64,000 bases of DNA from Raphanus sativus (lineage: Eukaryota; Streptophyta; Magnoliopsida; Brassicales; Brassicaceae): assembly GCF_000801105.2 (NCBI RefSeq), contig NC_079515.1, positions 32,015,407-32,079,406 of the forward strand, written 5' to 3'. Below, in pieces: positions 1 to 11,336 of this stretch (the first letter of the stretch is position 1; every line of letters begins with the position of its first letter). Position numbers and translations under genes: made by a program. Under the pieces are notes generated by a model, which saw only the letters and a list, made by a program, of their open reading frames with translations, did not search any database and had not been told where the DNA came from.

Positions 1-1420
1 GGGTGGTGTTTAAAAAAAATTGGATTAGTTTGGTTTGTGTTTTATTTTTATTTATAGTAAGCTAATGGGTATATATTAATAGATTTTTTTTAAAAAAGTA
101 AATAAACAAAACTTCAGATTGTATAGTTTAGTCAATTTACATAAATATAAATGTGAGTTTTTCTCAAAAAAAAAAGATTTTTCCGAACAAATCTCATATA
201 GGAGTATTTTTGGTCAATTTTTTACAGTTATAGTCCAACTAACATTGGAAGACATAATTTTTTCCCTCATCATAAATACTAAATTAAGTAATTCTTTGAA
301 ATTTACATATTCTTACTATCTTTGTTTGTATCATTCTGAAAGGATATTTAAGATTTAATAAAAAAATTCAAGTTTAAAATATAGTAATTAGCTAGAATAT
401 TATAGAAAGTAAGAAAAAAAATTATTTACTTTGTTTTAATTTGGATTATGAAACTGATATTCAAAACATATTAAATTTTGTAAGTGTATCTGCCTAAATA
501 AAATACAAGTAGTAATATGGTGATAGTTCATAACTAGGAATCGCTACAATAGTCTCTAAAACAATTCTGGAAATCCTTTTGCATTTGTAGCAATTTTCTT
601 TGGTCAAAAACATTTGTAGCAATTTTTATCGTCAAGTTTGATGCATAAATAATTTTTTATAGCTATTCAATGCTTCAATCTCAAACTAATTGTTCTGACT
701 TTAAAATCTTTTGATTGCTTTCTAAGAAGTAAGCTTAGAACTTATGCAAAATAGGTTGTTTCTTAAGCTCTTAGCTTATTCTCTTTTGACATAACACTAA
801 TTTAGTGTTGACACTATAATTGTCGATCTTACAATATGGGACAATTAAAAATTTATGTTTAGTGAACTGCAAATCATAAGTAATCAAAGATATAAAGTTG
901 TCATGGTGAAAAGTATATCCCTAAAATATTTTTTTTTTTAAATACAAACTTAAAATCTGGTACATACTGATTAATAACTCTTATTTGCATGAAAACTATT
1001 ATTCACTTCATTATCAACCACACAGTTTTACTTCCACACAACAATAAAAACATCAAAGACTTCAAAAAAAAAATAACAGTAAAGTTCGATACATGAATTA
1101 GAGCTAACATATTTAAGTTCCAATCTATAGCTCATAAGATTATAATCAAGAAAACATAATTAAGAATAACTTCCCTACATTTTAAGAACAGTTTATGTAT
1201 TCTGAATTCAAATTTTATATTTTCGTCCAACTAAACAATAAAAAAGTTAATTGCAAAAAATGCGTCGAAGAAAACCTATATGTGATATCATATAGCAAAA
1301 GCCATAGCATGTCTCTTTTCCTATATAATAGCCTACACACTAAATAGTTTATATTCACCGAAAATTCTATAATATTTGATATTCACAACAAAATTTAGTC
1401 GAACTATATAATAGCAATTA
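1..1420. other. AT-rich intergenic stretch, no gene seen
   Basis: Very AT-rich sequence with many A and T homopolymers. The few ORFs are short, low-complexity and unlike known proteins. It is probably the interior of a decayed Helitron, because a plus-strand Helitron 3' end lies at its right edge; I could not place a matching 5' end. Confidence 0.5.
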
Positions 1421-1448
1421 TTCGCGCGTAGCGCGGAAAACGATCTAG
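1421..1448 (+). mobile_element. Helitron-type 3' terminus
   Basis: A short GC hairpin (CGCGC-GTA-GCGCG type) in an AT-rich context is followed about ten bases later by CTAG and then T. This is the standard 3' end of plant Helitrons, which insert between A and T. The element would extend leftwards. No Rep/helicase coding sequence is visible, so it would be non-autonomous. Confidence 0.5.
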
Positions 1449-3076
1449 TATCATTTAAGAAATGAATGGTTGAAACTTACAAGATGTGAAATAAACTATA
1501 ATACTTTTTCTGAACAAATTTTACATATTATTCAAAAAAAAAACTATAATATTTTTAAAACTTATTTCCATAGCAAAAAAGGTAAAAAATATAGAAGTAA
1601 AATCAATAGAACTTGAAACCGTTTAGTTTTGGAGCGAACATGACATCAAATATCAAGACAGATTTATAGTAACAAGATGAAAGATTAAACCGAAACATGC
1701 ATGAAAGGAGAAACCCGAGAAACTAGAAAAGGAAGAACAAAACGCTAATGGGAAGTGGATTCAACGGCTGCCTGAATAAATTGCTTTTCTCTGAGGAACA
1801 TAAACAGTCCTGCTCAAAGACTGTTCTTTGGGTCCGGACTGGAAAAAAACTAAACTCAGATTCCGCAATAAACTGGACAACACACATCACAAGTTTTTAA
1901 TAACGCTCAACCATCTCGACCGTACTCGCATTTTAAGTCAGTACAGAGAAAGAAGCAGCATCACCACCTTCCGAGTCTTACTACATCCTCTTACTACCTC
2001 CTCTAACCGCAGAGTGTTACCATGAACTCTAAGAAGACCAATTATCTAAAGGGAAAGAAACAAAAGTAAACTCTACATGAAATTGGAAGGTGATCACGTG
2101 TTTGCTTGCCGGAATCACTTTTCCATCAAAGAGAAGCATACCATCACCTTTAAGCTCACCCGATTTCTTCACATTACAAGACTCCCAGAATCTGAAGAAA
2201 CACATTTCAATGGTGGATCTACAACGGATGGCCTACAAATAGGCGAGTAACAGTGAGGAAGTCGCCATAAACAGAGGCGAATCCAAAGATTGTTATCAAT
2301 GGGTGTAAAGATGCTAGAATAGGTGTAAACTTACATAAGATTATAAGGGTAGACATCAAAGCTGTTATATATGAAATATACTAAATTTTAAAATTATTAT
2401 GGGGGCAAATGCACCCATAATCTTCTATCTAAGTTCGCCAGTGGCCATAGAAATCGCTGAAAAAGTATGACGGAAAGTACTGAAGAAATTTAGTAATGAA
2501 TTTTTTGGCTAGGAAACTTACATACTTATAGTAAAGGATTCAAGCGAAAGATTAATTGAATGATATATCGTGCGAGGAGTGGGAAACTGGTGTTAATGTG
2601 ATAGTCAATAAAGATGTATGAATCCAAGCGACTTCCATAAAGATTCCAAAATTCAGTCAAGAGTGGAAGAAGTGTAATCGAACAACCAAATACCACACCT
2701 TCCAACTTACCTTGATCGGAATTCAGTGTGGCCGGTAGTGAATCTTCATTGACCGTAGGTTTGAACTGCAGTTATTAAAACGCTGGCGACGTTGTAATAA
2801 CTCGTTCGTTGACGGCAGTTTTGGAGAAGAAATACCCTACATACTAAGCTCAAAAATCCAACCATCTTACGCCCAAAATAACGATTTTAAATAATTATTG
2901 ACAAACAAAGAAAGACCCTTCAATAATCGTAATGCAAGGTGAGATCATTTAATTGACACCTGTTGTCTCCACGTTTCAGTATTTAGTGAGTATCACTATA
3001 AGAAGAGAATACAACTTTTTTTTATAGTATAAGAAGATAGACTCACTTAACTTTGACTTTGAAAATTTATTTTCCT
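1449..3076. other. Intergenic stretch with a possible decayed coding fragment
   Basis: No intact gene seen. Base composition becomes less AT-rich between about 1,740 and 2,840, and one stretch reads as a possible protein fragment (listed separately). The open frame at 1828-2025 on the plus strand is low-information and unlike known proteins. Confidence 0.4.
2086..2239 (-). pseudogene. Possible OB-fold/RPA-like (DUF223-type) fragment
   Basis: On the minus strand one frame stays open for about 50 codons and reads with an FRFWESCNVKKSGELKG-like run followed by a hydrophobic GMLLFDGK segment. This resembles the 'RFWEARNxKK...GxxLLLLDE' signature of plant replication-protein-A-like OB-fold proteins. 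There is no start codon, no exon continuation and no neighbouring domain, so it is at most a relic. The family call rests on recall of the motif only. Confidence 0.25.
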
Positions 3077-3083
3077 TATATAT
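3077..3083 (+). promoter_or_regulatory. Candidate TATA box of the X8 gene
   Basis: TATATAT lies about 125 bp upstream of the X8 start codon, a plausible spacing for a short 5' UTR. A second AT-rich candidate lies nearer, around 3126. Confidence 0.35.
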
Positions 3084-3205
3084 GAAAAACTAAAGTCTGA
3101 GGAAGAATATGTTTATTTTAAAAACATATATAAGGATAAGCACATTTGTACACATTCACATAAACATCCCCAAGTTTTTATTCTTTAGAGAATATAACTG
3201 GAATT

Positions 3206-3550
3206 ATGAGTCCGCCGTCGACACTCGTCTTCCTCGTTCTATCGATCATTGCGATCAACCACCTTCCTCTCGCAAGTGCAGGTCAGTGGTGTGTGGCATC
3301 TCCATCGGCGACAGATGCAAAAATGCAAGCTAATCTTGATTGGCTGTGTAGCCATGGACATGTTGACTGTATACCAATCAAACCGGGTGGTCCCTGCTTT
3401 CAGCCAGATAATCTTAGGAGCCATGTATCGTTTGTAATGAATCAGTATTACCAATATAACGGACGTACGGTAAAAGCATGTTATTTCAGTAATACCGGTA
3501 TGTTCGTTTTTAAAGATCCAAGCTATGGTAATTGTGTGTACGATTATTAA
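3206..3550 (+). CDS. Secreted X8-domain (CBM43) protein
   Basis: A single-exon ORF of 114 aa. Residues 1-25 form a signal peptide (hydrophobic core, cleavage after the SA of ASA-G). Residues 26-113 are one X8/CBM43 domain with the six conserved cysteines: C29 in QWCV, C48 in WLC, C55, C63 in GPCF, C92 in ACYF and C110 near the end. Typical X8 features NLDWLCSHG and FVMNQYYQ are present. X8 domains bind beta-1,3-glucan (callose) in the cell wall. This copy has no glycosyl hydrolase domain and no C-terminal hydrophobic GPI signal, so it should be a small soluble apoplastic protein of the Ole e 10-like class, not a plasmodesmal GPI-anchored callose-binding protein. The in-frame shadow ORF starting at 3109 is not coding. 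I cannot name an individual Arabidopsis orthologue. Confidence 0.85.
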   Translation: MSPPSTLVFLVLSIIAINHLPLASAGQWCVASPSATDAKMQANLDWLCSHGHVDCIPIKPGGPCFQPDNLRSHVSFVMNQYYQYNGRTVKACYFSNTGMFVFKDPSYGNCVYDY

Positions 3551-3780
3551 GAAAAAATATGCTAATAATCTTGATTAATAAATCGTGGAATGCATTGTAG
3601 AATGAATGATTTCACGGTCTTTTTTTATAAATACTAAATTATGTATACATCATGCGAAACATTATGTAATAAGGTTAATAAAAATAAAGTATTTCGTCAT
3701 TTAGAATTTCAGATTTAGTCAATGTATTTAGTGAAATTGTAGTCTGTATACACAATTTATACCCTAATTAAGTCAACCCT

Positions 3781-3925
3781 CAACGACATTGCATATCCAG
3801 CGGCGCACGTAAGCCACATCACACTGCTCGTCAGTGTGAAACTTTAGAGAGAACCTGTTGATAGAAGAACTAAGCATTGCAAAGCGAGTGTTCATTCCAC
3901 AAAGTTTCTGAAGCACTCCCGAATC
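3781..3925 (-). pseudogene. F-box/LRR gene fragment
   Basis: The minus strand contains an open stretch ending in RFSLKF...DVAYVRRWICNV. This matches the region after the F-box of plant F-box/LRR/FBD proteins; the intact gene at 38552-40813 has KFSLKC...[13 protein letters not shown] at the same place. No F-box, FBD or start codon lies in frame on either side. It is a short relic of the same gene family, inserted or left behind here. Confidence 0.5.
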
Positions 3926-5854
3926 CCTTCTAAACCCTTTTGCCGTCGCAGAAAATCATAATAATCGAAATCAAGAGTATGCACTAACCTAAATACATGC
4001 CTCCAGTTTTTTTTTTTTGACTGAACATGCCTCCAGTTTTTAGACAGAAGAGAAGTTGAAGCAGCAAGTACGGTAGGAACTAGGAAGTAAGGACAAGATG
4101 TCTACCAGAACCTCTTGAGGGAGACAGCTGATTGCATCTCTCGAGCCAATGTCTAGCTTGTTTAAATGCATACACACAGATCCAATCTCTTCGTTCTTTC
4201 AGAGTGCCCGAAAGATGAAGTGAGGCACAGAGTGATTCAACTGCTGGATTTAACCACAAACCATAAGACCTAGTTTTCACAACTAAAACGATTTTGAGAA
4301 TACAAATACAGCAAATATAAGCTGAATTAAGAAAGCTAAAAGAAAAATAACAATGTATCTATAGTCTTAATGTAATCTCAAAAGAATATGACACTTTGAG
4401 CTCTTGTGGTAGAACAGAGTAAGCAACCCTATTGAGAGAACATTAGTCAACCACATGGAGAGTAAACCATAACAGAAACAAAAGCTTCAATGAAACTAAC
4501 GTTAAAGACGAACCTGCCGAGGACGTCGAACAGACACTGATGGGATGGCGATTCAGATTTTAGGGATATCTATGTTGGGTGTGATGCATAAATTTATACA
4601 AAATATTATTCACTTATTAAACCACTAGATCATGATCCGCGCGCCTGCGCAGATTTATCTTTTGATTTACATATTTTATATACATGTTGTATATTACTTA
4701 AGATTATAATATAAAAAAGTTAGAATGATCGGAACCAAAAAAAATCGACCGGGACAAAAAAAAATCAAATACCTACTTAGATCGAAATGTTGAGAACTGG
4801 AAGAACTCATATCTGAAATAAACAGATTTATACCCGACCCCAGTGAGCTAAATTTCAAACATAATATCTTTTGTTATATTTTTAATTCATTTTCTTGGGT
4901 TGGTGAGATTTACTATTTATTCGGAAGATTTTTGGCTAACTTAATGGTATATATTCGTAGGTTTCTTTTTTCTGATCAGGAAAAAAAAAGATTTGGATCT
5001 TGATTAAATTTATCTTATATAACAAATTGCTGCTATAAATAATTTTTATAAAAACTAATTTATAACAGTAATATCATTTTTGTTATAAATTAGTATATCA
5101 TGGTTTATAGATTCAAAGTATAGAGTTAGTTGTCTTCATAGTATTAATATTGATAGATGCAAGTTAATGAATACATATAATATATTGTATTATTAGTAAT
5201 CTGTCATATAGTATTATATGTTAGTAGATGTATTATTAATAATCTATCTTATAGTATAATATGCTAGTGGATGTATCTAGCTTATAGTAAAATATATGCA
5301 ATATAAGGAAACATACGTAGTGGATATAATAATAAGGTAAGAAGTGAAAAACTATGGTAATGGTTGATATTAATTATTTATAAAAAGACATGTCTCATAA
5401 TAAGTAGATTAATATAGCATTAGTTACATAAGGTCCAACTTTAAAATCCACATAGAAGAAGTTGTAATGTTTCTGTTTTAATAAGATAGATGTGTTATAT
5501 GAAACATTTACATTTTCCCCCAAAATTAAGAGTCTACATCTTGATTTATCTGAATGTTATTCCGGAACTATTCTTTGAAGATCATCATAGTACCTCAAAC
5601 ATTGACCAAAAAGGAAAAAAAAAGAGAGAGAGAGAGTAAAAATCTGAACCGGGGTTTAATAGGTTTTGTCCTTCATAACCGGTTCTGGTTAAAGTACTCC
5701 TCCTCTCTTTCAAAGTCAACTGAGAATTTTGGTCGGCAGAGGATTTTGGTTGTTTCCCTATTGCCGTCAACTATTCGCTAAGAAAGAGTTTTCATCTGTT
5801 TCTGATCCTTAAAAAAAAAAAAACTGGCACAGTGCTTCACCTCATAAATCTCAG
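3926..5854. other. Intergenic stretch, no gene seen
   Basis: Mostly AT-rich non-coding sequence. It contains a minus-strand Helitron terminus near 4625, repeated short AT motifs with 'AGTATTA/ATATTA' phrases between 5,100 and 5,350, and a GA run at about 5625-5637 near the likely 5' UTR of the next gene. The 66-aa minus ORF at 4080-4280 has no recognisable similarity. The end of this stretch (about 5780-5854) is probably the first, non-coding exon of the prenyltransferase gene. Confidence 0.4.
4625..4656 (-). mobile_element. Helitron-type 3' terminus, minus strand
   Basis: Read on the minus strand, a GC hairpin (TGCGC-AGGC-GCGCG) is followed by ATCATGATCTAG and then T, the structure expected at a Helitron 3' end. 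The element would extend to the right. No coding capacity is visible nearby. Confidence 0.45.
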
Positions 5855-6235
5855 GTAGGATCCTGAGCTAGGTAACCACCATGCTTTACCAATTTTACTT
5901 GATTTCGATTTTGATTTTTCTGGGTTTAGTTAGTATTGTAACCTTTTGATTCGTATTATCTGAATCTGGATTGAAATATTTTGATCCATCAAATGTGATT
6001 AGAAAGCATGCAACTTTACATATTTTTATGTTTACTCTGTCTTCTGATTTATATAGTTGAGTGAGAATCATAGTTCTGTGACTTGATTATGTTCCAAGTG
6101 AGGTCCCTTCTTTTAAGACATCACATGTCAAATATTGTTAATGTTTTGTTACTGCCTCTGCTGTTGTTTTTCCGACTTTTTATTTATATGTTTTGCATCT
6201 TTTTCTTTGAGGTAGAACAGAGGATCCTGGAAGGT

Positions 6236-7033
6236 ATGAGCGGTGGAGTTAGCCAACTCCTCGAGCAGATACACATGTTTTCAAGGAGATGCTTGTTCAG
6301 AGTCATATCCATGGGTCCTTTACCCATCCATCTCGCCTTTATCATGGATGGGAACCGGAGGTACGCTAAGAAGCTCGGTCTAGAAGACGGGTCTGGTCAC
6401 AAAGCCGGGTTCTCTGCTCTCATGACGATGCTGCAGTACTGCTACGAGCTGGGTATCAAGTACGTGACCATATACGCTTTCAGCATCGATAACTTTAGGA
6501 GAAAGCCTGAGGAGGTTCAGTCTCTGATGGATTTGATGCTGGTAAAGATCAAGTCTCTGCTCGATAAAGAGAGCATCGTGCATGAGTACGGGATACGGGT
6601 TTATTTTATCGGTAACTTGGGGCTTTTGAGCGACCAAGTGAGAGCTGCTGCGGAAGAAGTCATGAAGGCCACTGCTGAGAATTGTAGGGTGGTGCTTCTT
6701 GTCTGCGTTGCGTATAACTCCACGGATGAGATCGTACAAGCTGTCAAGAGATCTTGTATGAACAACAAGGCGGATAGGGATGGAGAGAGGAGGATTCAGC
6801 TGGTGGATATTGAGGAGAACATGCAGATGAGCGTGGCGCCGGAGCCTGATATACTGATCAGGAGTTCAGGAGAGACGAGGCTGAGCAACTTTCTTTTGTG
6901 GCAGACTGGTAGCTCTCAGCTCTTCTCTCCGGGTGCTCTGTGGCCTGAGATTGGACTGAGGCATCTGGTCTGGGCTATATTGAACTTCCAGAGAAGCCAT
7001 TCATACTTGGAGAAGAGGAAGAAACAGTTTTAG
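6236..7033 (+). CDS. cis-prenyltransferase (dehydrodolichyl diphosphate synthase type)
   Basis: Uninterrupted 265-aa reading frame. It makes long cis-polyprenyl diphosphates from FPP and IPP; in plants this gives dolichols for protein glycosylation, usually at the ER together with an NgBR/LEW1-type partner. Catalytic region I is clear (FIMDGNRR, with D38-G39-N40-R41), followed by GHKAG and YAFSIDNFRR. The C-terminal part has DILIRSSGETRLSNFLLWQ and LWPEIGL, which carry the conserved Arg/Ser and Trp-Pro residues. I chose the ATG at 6236: the frame stays open upstream to 6083, but that part is T-rich and ends at a good 3' splice site (TTTCTTTGAGGTAG, end 6215). With a donor at 5855 this suggests a 5' UTR intron of about 360 bp. 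Position next to the poly(A) polymerase gene points to the At2g17570 orthologue; the CPT number used in the literature varies, so I leave the symbol blank. Confidence 0.88.
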   Translation: MSGGVSQLLEQIHMFSRRCLFRVISMGPLPIHLAFIMDGNRRYAKKLGLEDGSGHKAGFSALMTMLQYCYELGIKYVTIYAFSIDNFRRKPEEVQSLMDLMLVKIKSLLDKESIVHEYGIRVYFIGNLGLLSDQVRAAAEEVMKATAENCRVVLLVCVAYNSTDEIVQAVKRSCMNNKADRDGERRIQLVDIEENMQMSVAPEPDILIRSSGETRLSNFLLWQTGSSQLFSPGALWPEIGLRHLVWAILNFQRSHSYLEKRKKQF

Positions 7034-7876
7034 CTGTCGTGGCTTTTGTTTTTTCTTGGATCATGTGATGTTCTTGTGGTATACTATCAAAAGGAAACTT
7101 GGGATTACATAGAAAATGCAATGTATTTTAGACACAAAGAAATGTTCGTTTTAGGTTTTTCTATGAATCCTAAACGGTAGATCAGGTAGATTGTCAAGTG
7201 CTGAACTGTTTATGATCTAACTTGAGAGTTTAGTCTGTTGCAAGGTATGTCTAAAGAGTAAAGTGAAACAGAGCTGAATACATTATGATCTACATAAACT
7301 TGGAATGTCTTGACAAGATTAACGTGGAATGTATTGATTGATCAGGAATGTATAATGCACAAAAATAAACTTGGAATCAAAGAACCTTAATTAAAGACAA
7401 CCAAAATATAAATGGCGTTGCCTATCAAGTACAATGGCGGAATATAGACGTATGGTAACCAAATTAGGACAAATTCAAAGCCTGGACCCAATAACCGGGG
7501 TTGGATAAATTAATCGTTAACGGTTTAGCGCTGATTGAAATATTATTTTCCGGTTTAGATGAAAATCCGAAAACCGGGTTGGATAATTGATTATTAGATA
7601 GTTAATGGTTAGTCTTTGGCTTAAATTTTGAAATGGATAATTTTGGTTTAGAGATATAAAACCCATAAAACCAGGGATTGAAATATAAAATTTCGGTTAA
7701 AAAACCGGGTTGGTTGGTTATTGAACCAAACAGAACTGAACTCTGGTTCGGTAGGTTAAAGTACATTCGGTCTGAATTAGACTTTGAAACCTAAAAAAAT
7801 CGCAACTCCGCTACTCCCGAACCTGCGACGATAGTTCTACTTGCGGCTTAAAGAGCCATGATGTGACGCCTTTGCT
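7034..7876. other. Intergenic stretch with AACCGGGTT-type repeats
   Basis: The first 100-300 bp is probably prenyltransferase 3' UTR. Between about 7,480 and 7,750 the phrase AACCGG(G)GTTGG or CGGTTTAG recurs several times in both orientations. This looks like a degenerate repeat relic. No ORF of interest. Confidence 0.4.
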
Positions 7877-10800
7877 ATGTCGGGTCTAATTAAGCGTAAA
7901 GGAAGCGCCGTCTTTCGTTCTCAAACCCTAGCCGCCATTTACTCCAAGGTGGGTCTCTAGCTTCCTCTACAGATTTCTCTAGTTTAGTTTGTTAATCTCT
8001 CTGCGGCATTTGATCGAACACTTCGTCTGCGCGCTTCTTCTGGTCTCTAGTTACAAAGGAGTAATTGCACGCTTGCTGAGGGAGCCATGGAGAAGTGTTC
8101 AGTTGTTGATGAAGACATAAGTTCAGGTTCTGTTGTGTTTTTTTTTTCTTGATATAACATGTCCTTAAGTTAAAGGTTGTTCCTTTTTCTTTGTTCTTAT
8201 GGATTGAATTTTTTTTAGCAGTTGATACATCAAAGTGGAAGAAGGTACGAACAAGTGACTGTGGGATTAAAAATTCAATGGTGCCTGAGTCCTCTTTGAA
8301 TGTCTTGAGACTCCTTAGACGTCAAGGTATACGTTTATATATGTTTCTTTGTTTTACTGTTAACATTTGATGTAGAAGAACGAGAAAGAAGCTAAACTAG
8401 TTGTTTTCTTTGATTAGGTTTTGATGCATATCTTGTGGGGGGATGTGTGAGGGATTTGATACTCCATAGACCGCCAAAAGACTATGATGTGATCACTACA
8501 GCTAATCTTAAACAGGTTCTATATCTTATTGTTCTGTTAGTGTTACCTTGTTCAATTCATTATGTTTTTAGTTATTGCTTCACTCATCTCCTTATTTTTT
8601 GGTTATAGATCCGGAGGTTGTTTCATCGTGCTCAGGTTGTTGGGAGACGGTTTCCTATTTGTCACGTGTGGATGAAAGGTTCCGTGATTGAGGTCAGGTT
8701 TCTGGCACTTTCCATAAGCTCTTAACTGAACATTTCTATGTTTAGCTATTCGTTGACATTTCTCGTTTAATAGGTGTCCAGTTTCAATACCGTGGCACAA
8801 AGTGACACTGAGCATGAAAATGATACGCGGGAGTCCAAAGAGGATAGCAACCTCTTCAAAATGTATTCTGGTTGGGATAGAAAAGACTGCAATCTCTGGA
8901 GGAATAGCTTGCAACGGGATTTCACAGTTAACAGGTTTAGTTTCTGAAACATATGCTTCTTGTAGCAAAGGGGACTGTTTTCCTTTTTTTATGTTCGGCT
9001 GAGCATCATCGAAACCCAACTTACTTGTTGTGCTAAATCTGTGTGCAGTTTGTTCTTTGATCCCTTTGAACTTAAAATTTATGACTACAACAATGGAATG
9101 GAAGACTTGAAGGATCTAAAGGTGACTTCTCTCCTTTTTTCTTTTTTTTTTGCTTACTCCTATTTTCTGTAAATCATTTATGGTATTAACCATTGTTTTC
9201 TAACGCCAATGCAGCTACGTACACTCGTCCCTGCACATTCATCTTTCAGTGAAGATTGTGGTATGCCTTTTTTTTATTCTTCTCAGGGCCTTGTATCCGG
9301 GACAAGGTACTTAGTTTTTGTGTCTAACCATTAAGTCTATCAGCTAGAATTCTCAGGGGGTTAAGACTCTCAGCTCGATTGGGTCTATCGCTTTCAAAGG
9401 ACATTAAGACTGCAATTCCTGAATCTATATCTTCCGTTGCGAATTTGAGCCCGGTAATTTGACTGCTTGAATGTATATCTTTAGTTTTAGAGATAACATC
9501 TTTCATTGTCTTAGTTTATGACAATCATGCTCTTCCTTTTGTTCAGGTTAGAATATTTATGGAAATGAATTACATGCTTGGGTATGGAGCTGCTGCGCCT
9601 TCCATCCTCCTTCTCATGAAGTACAAGCTACTTCACGTTTTGCTTCCTTTTCAGGTATCTCACTTTGCTTACTCATCAACCTTGTAACCTTCTTGTTCTT
9701 TTGGTGACTTTCTTACTTAAAGATGAAATTGTGTTTCAGGCAGCTTACCTGGAACAAGCTAGTAAAAGATCTCAACAAAGCTCCTTTATGCTAATGGTAC
9801 GTTGATTTGGTTATGCAGATGAGCGTTTATTCTAATGATTCCATCTTTGACATTGTCTGAGTTTGATTGCAGAAGTTATTCTCTAATATGGATAAATTGG
9901 TTTCCTGCAAGCAACCTGCCGACTCCAGACTATGGTGAGTTGTTTCTTTACTTCTACGAGTCTCGTCTCTTCCTTGGATAAAGCTCTGACTTTAATGTCC
10001 TTATATTTTGTTTTGGAACAGGATTGCATTGTTGGCTTTTCACATTGCACTAGTGCGTAACCCTCAGGAGGCTATTGTACTGCACGCTTTTGCCTCCCTT
10101 CTCTACCACAGAAACTGGAGCGAAGCTGTCAAATTTGCTAGAGAAAATGAAAACTCGGTAGCTGGATACGTCCCTGAGGTATCTAAATCTTCGGGAAAGA
10201 TATCTGATGAAGATCTTGCCGAAGCAGTTTCAGAATTCGCATCTCTGTTAAGAGATACTCAGTATGTTCTCACTGATATGGAGTCTCTCCACGAAGCCCT
10301 ATACCACTACCCGGCTTTCAAAAGCTCTGGTCTGGTAAGTGCAACATATTGCATTTTACTACCATAAGATTCATTGTGTTACAGTTTATGTTTCTTGTTT
10401 CCTGTACTCAAAGTAACCTAGCTAATGTCTTTTTATTATTGCCAGGTGTTTGTATCGAAGAACAAGGGGAAACAACTGGCAGATTTGTTTACGGGAATGA
10501 GTGATGTGGAATCATATGAAAGCGAGAAACAAGGTTTCTGTATTGACTATTGCTCACTTGGGAAGGGAATTACATGCGAAGTAGGGTTTGTTCTTGGCAA
10601 AATCATTCTAGACACCATCATCGAACAGCCAACTCCGGTCGAGAAGAAACAGATGGCCATAGACCAGATTGTTCCATCGGCTTGTATGGAGGAGAATAAG
10701 GCTGAGTTGATCGTTTCTAAACCATCTAGGGAAGATAAGAACGGTCAAGCTAAAGTCCATGACTCAAAGGCATCATCTGTTTTTAAGGCTCACCAAGAGA

Positions 10801-11336
10801 TTCTGAAGAGGATGAGAGAAAACAGTGAGCACAAGAATGAGCAAGAGTCTGAGATTTGTCCAGACACGACCTTGTCTGATCAAGCAAAGAATCAAGATCA
10901 GTCTGTAGTCCAAAAACCTAAGCGGGCTCGGCTTCACAAAGAAGCACTAGTCCCAGAGGCTCCGAAGCAAAAGACTTCAAAGAGGTCAAAGTCGAATGAG
11001 CAAGAGAGTCTCTCTGGTCCAGCAAAGAATCAGCATCAGACTGCTGTAGACCAAAAGAATGACAAACGTAGCACTGAACCACCAGTATCTGATCCGCCTA
11101 AGCAAAAGACTTCAAAGAGCCGTTTGAAGGAGACACAGAAAGTGAAACACAGCGACATCCCTGTGAGGGAGATTCAAGATGCAAAAGTCGGCTTCGTCTC
11201 TGACAAATCTATGAGCGATATTCTAAAAGTTCTTGTGAAACCAAGCCAACAAGCCTCAAGCAAAGAGGAGAGCAATTCGTTACCATCATCGGAGAAGACA
11301 AAGAAACCGAGAAAACTCTCAAGTCTCTTCAGGTGA
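7877..11336 (+). CDS. AGS1: Bacterial-type poly(A) polymerase / tRNA nucleotidyltransferase-family protein
   Basis: Fourteen exons join in frame into 751 aa: 7877-7948, 8051-8126, 8222-8326, 8418-8515, 8609-8692, 8774-8934, 9049-9121, 9215-9260, 9344-9453, 9547-9654, 9740-9796, 9873-9934, 10022-10334, 10446-11336. The class II nucleotidyltransferase head is clear: [11 protein letters not shown] (residues about 90-100) followed by the metal-binding DYD (106-108). Then come RDFTVNSLFFDP and [15 protein letters not shown], the RNA- and nucleotide-binding signatures of the PcnB/CCA family. The last exon encodes a long Lys/Ser/Glu-rich, disordered tail with repeated PKQKTSK phrases and basic clusters. 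Such enzymes add A tails to RNA; the plant bacterial-type members act mainly in organelles. Exon 3 has a tandem acceptor (8219 or 8222), so one extra Ala is possible. The symbol rests on recalled identity with At2g17580. Confidence 0.88.

Noticed and set aside
6083..6235. Upstream in-frame extension of the prenyltransferase with a hydrophobic N-terminus
   Set aside because: The stretch is T-rich, looks like an intron ending in a good 3' splice site, and the family starts near MSGGVSQLLEQ-like sequence. A membrane anchor is not expected there.
9290..9316. Possible extra small exon in the poly(A) polymerase gene (GGCCTTGTATCCGGGACAAG)
   Set aside because: Including it breaks the conserved DC-ARILRG junction; direct joining of 9260 to 9344 restores the family sequence.
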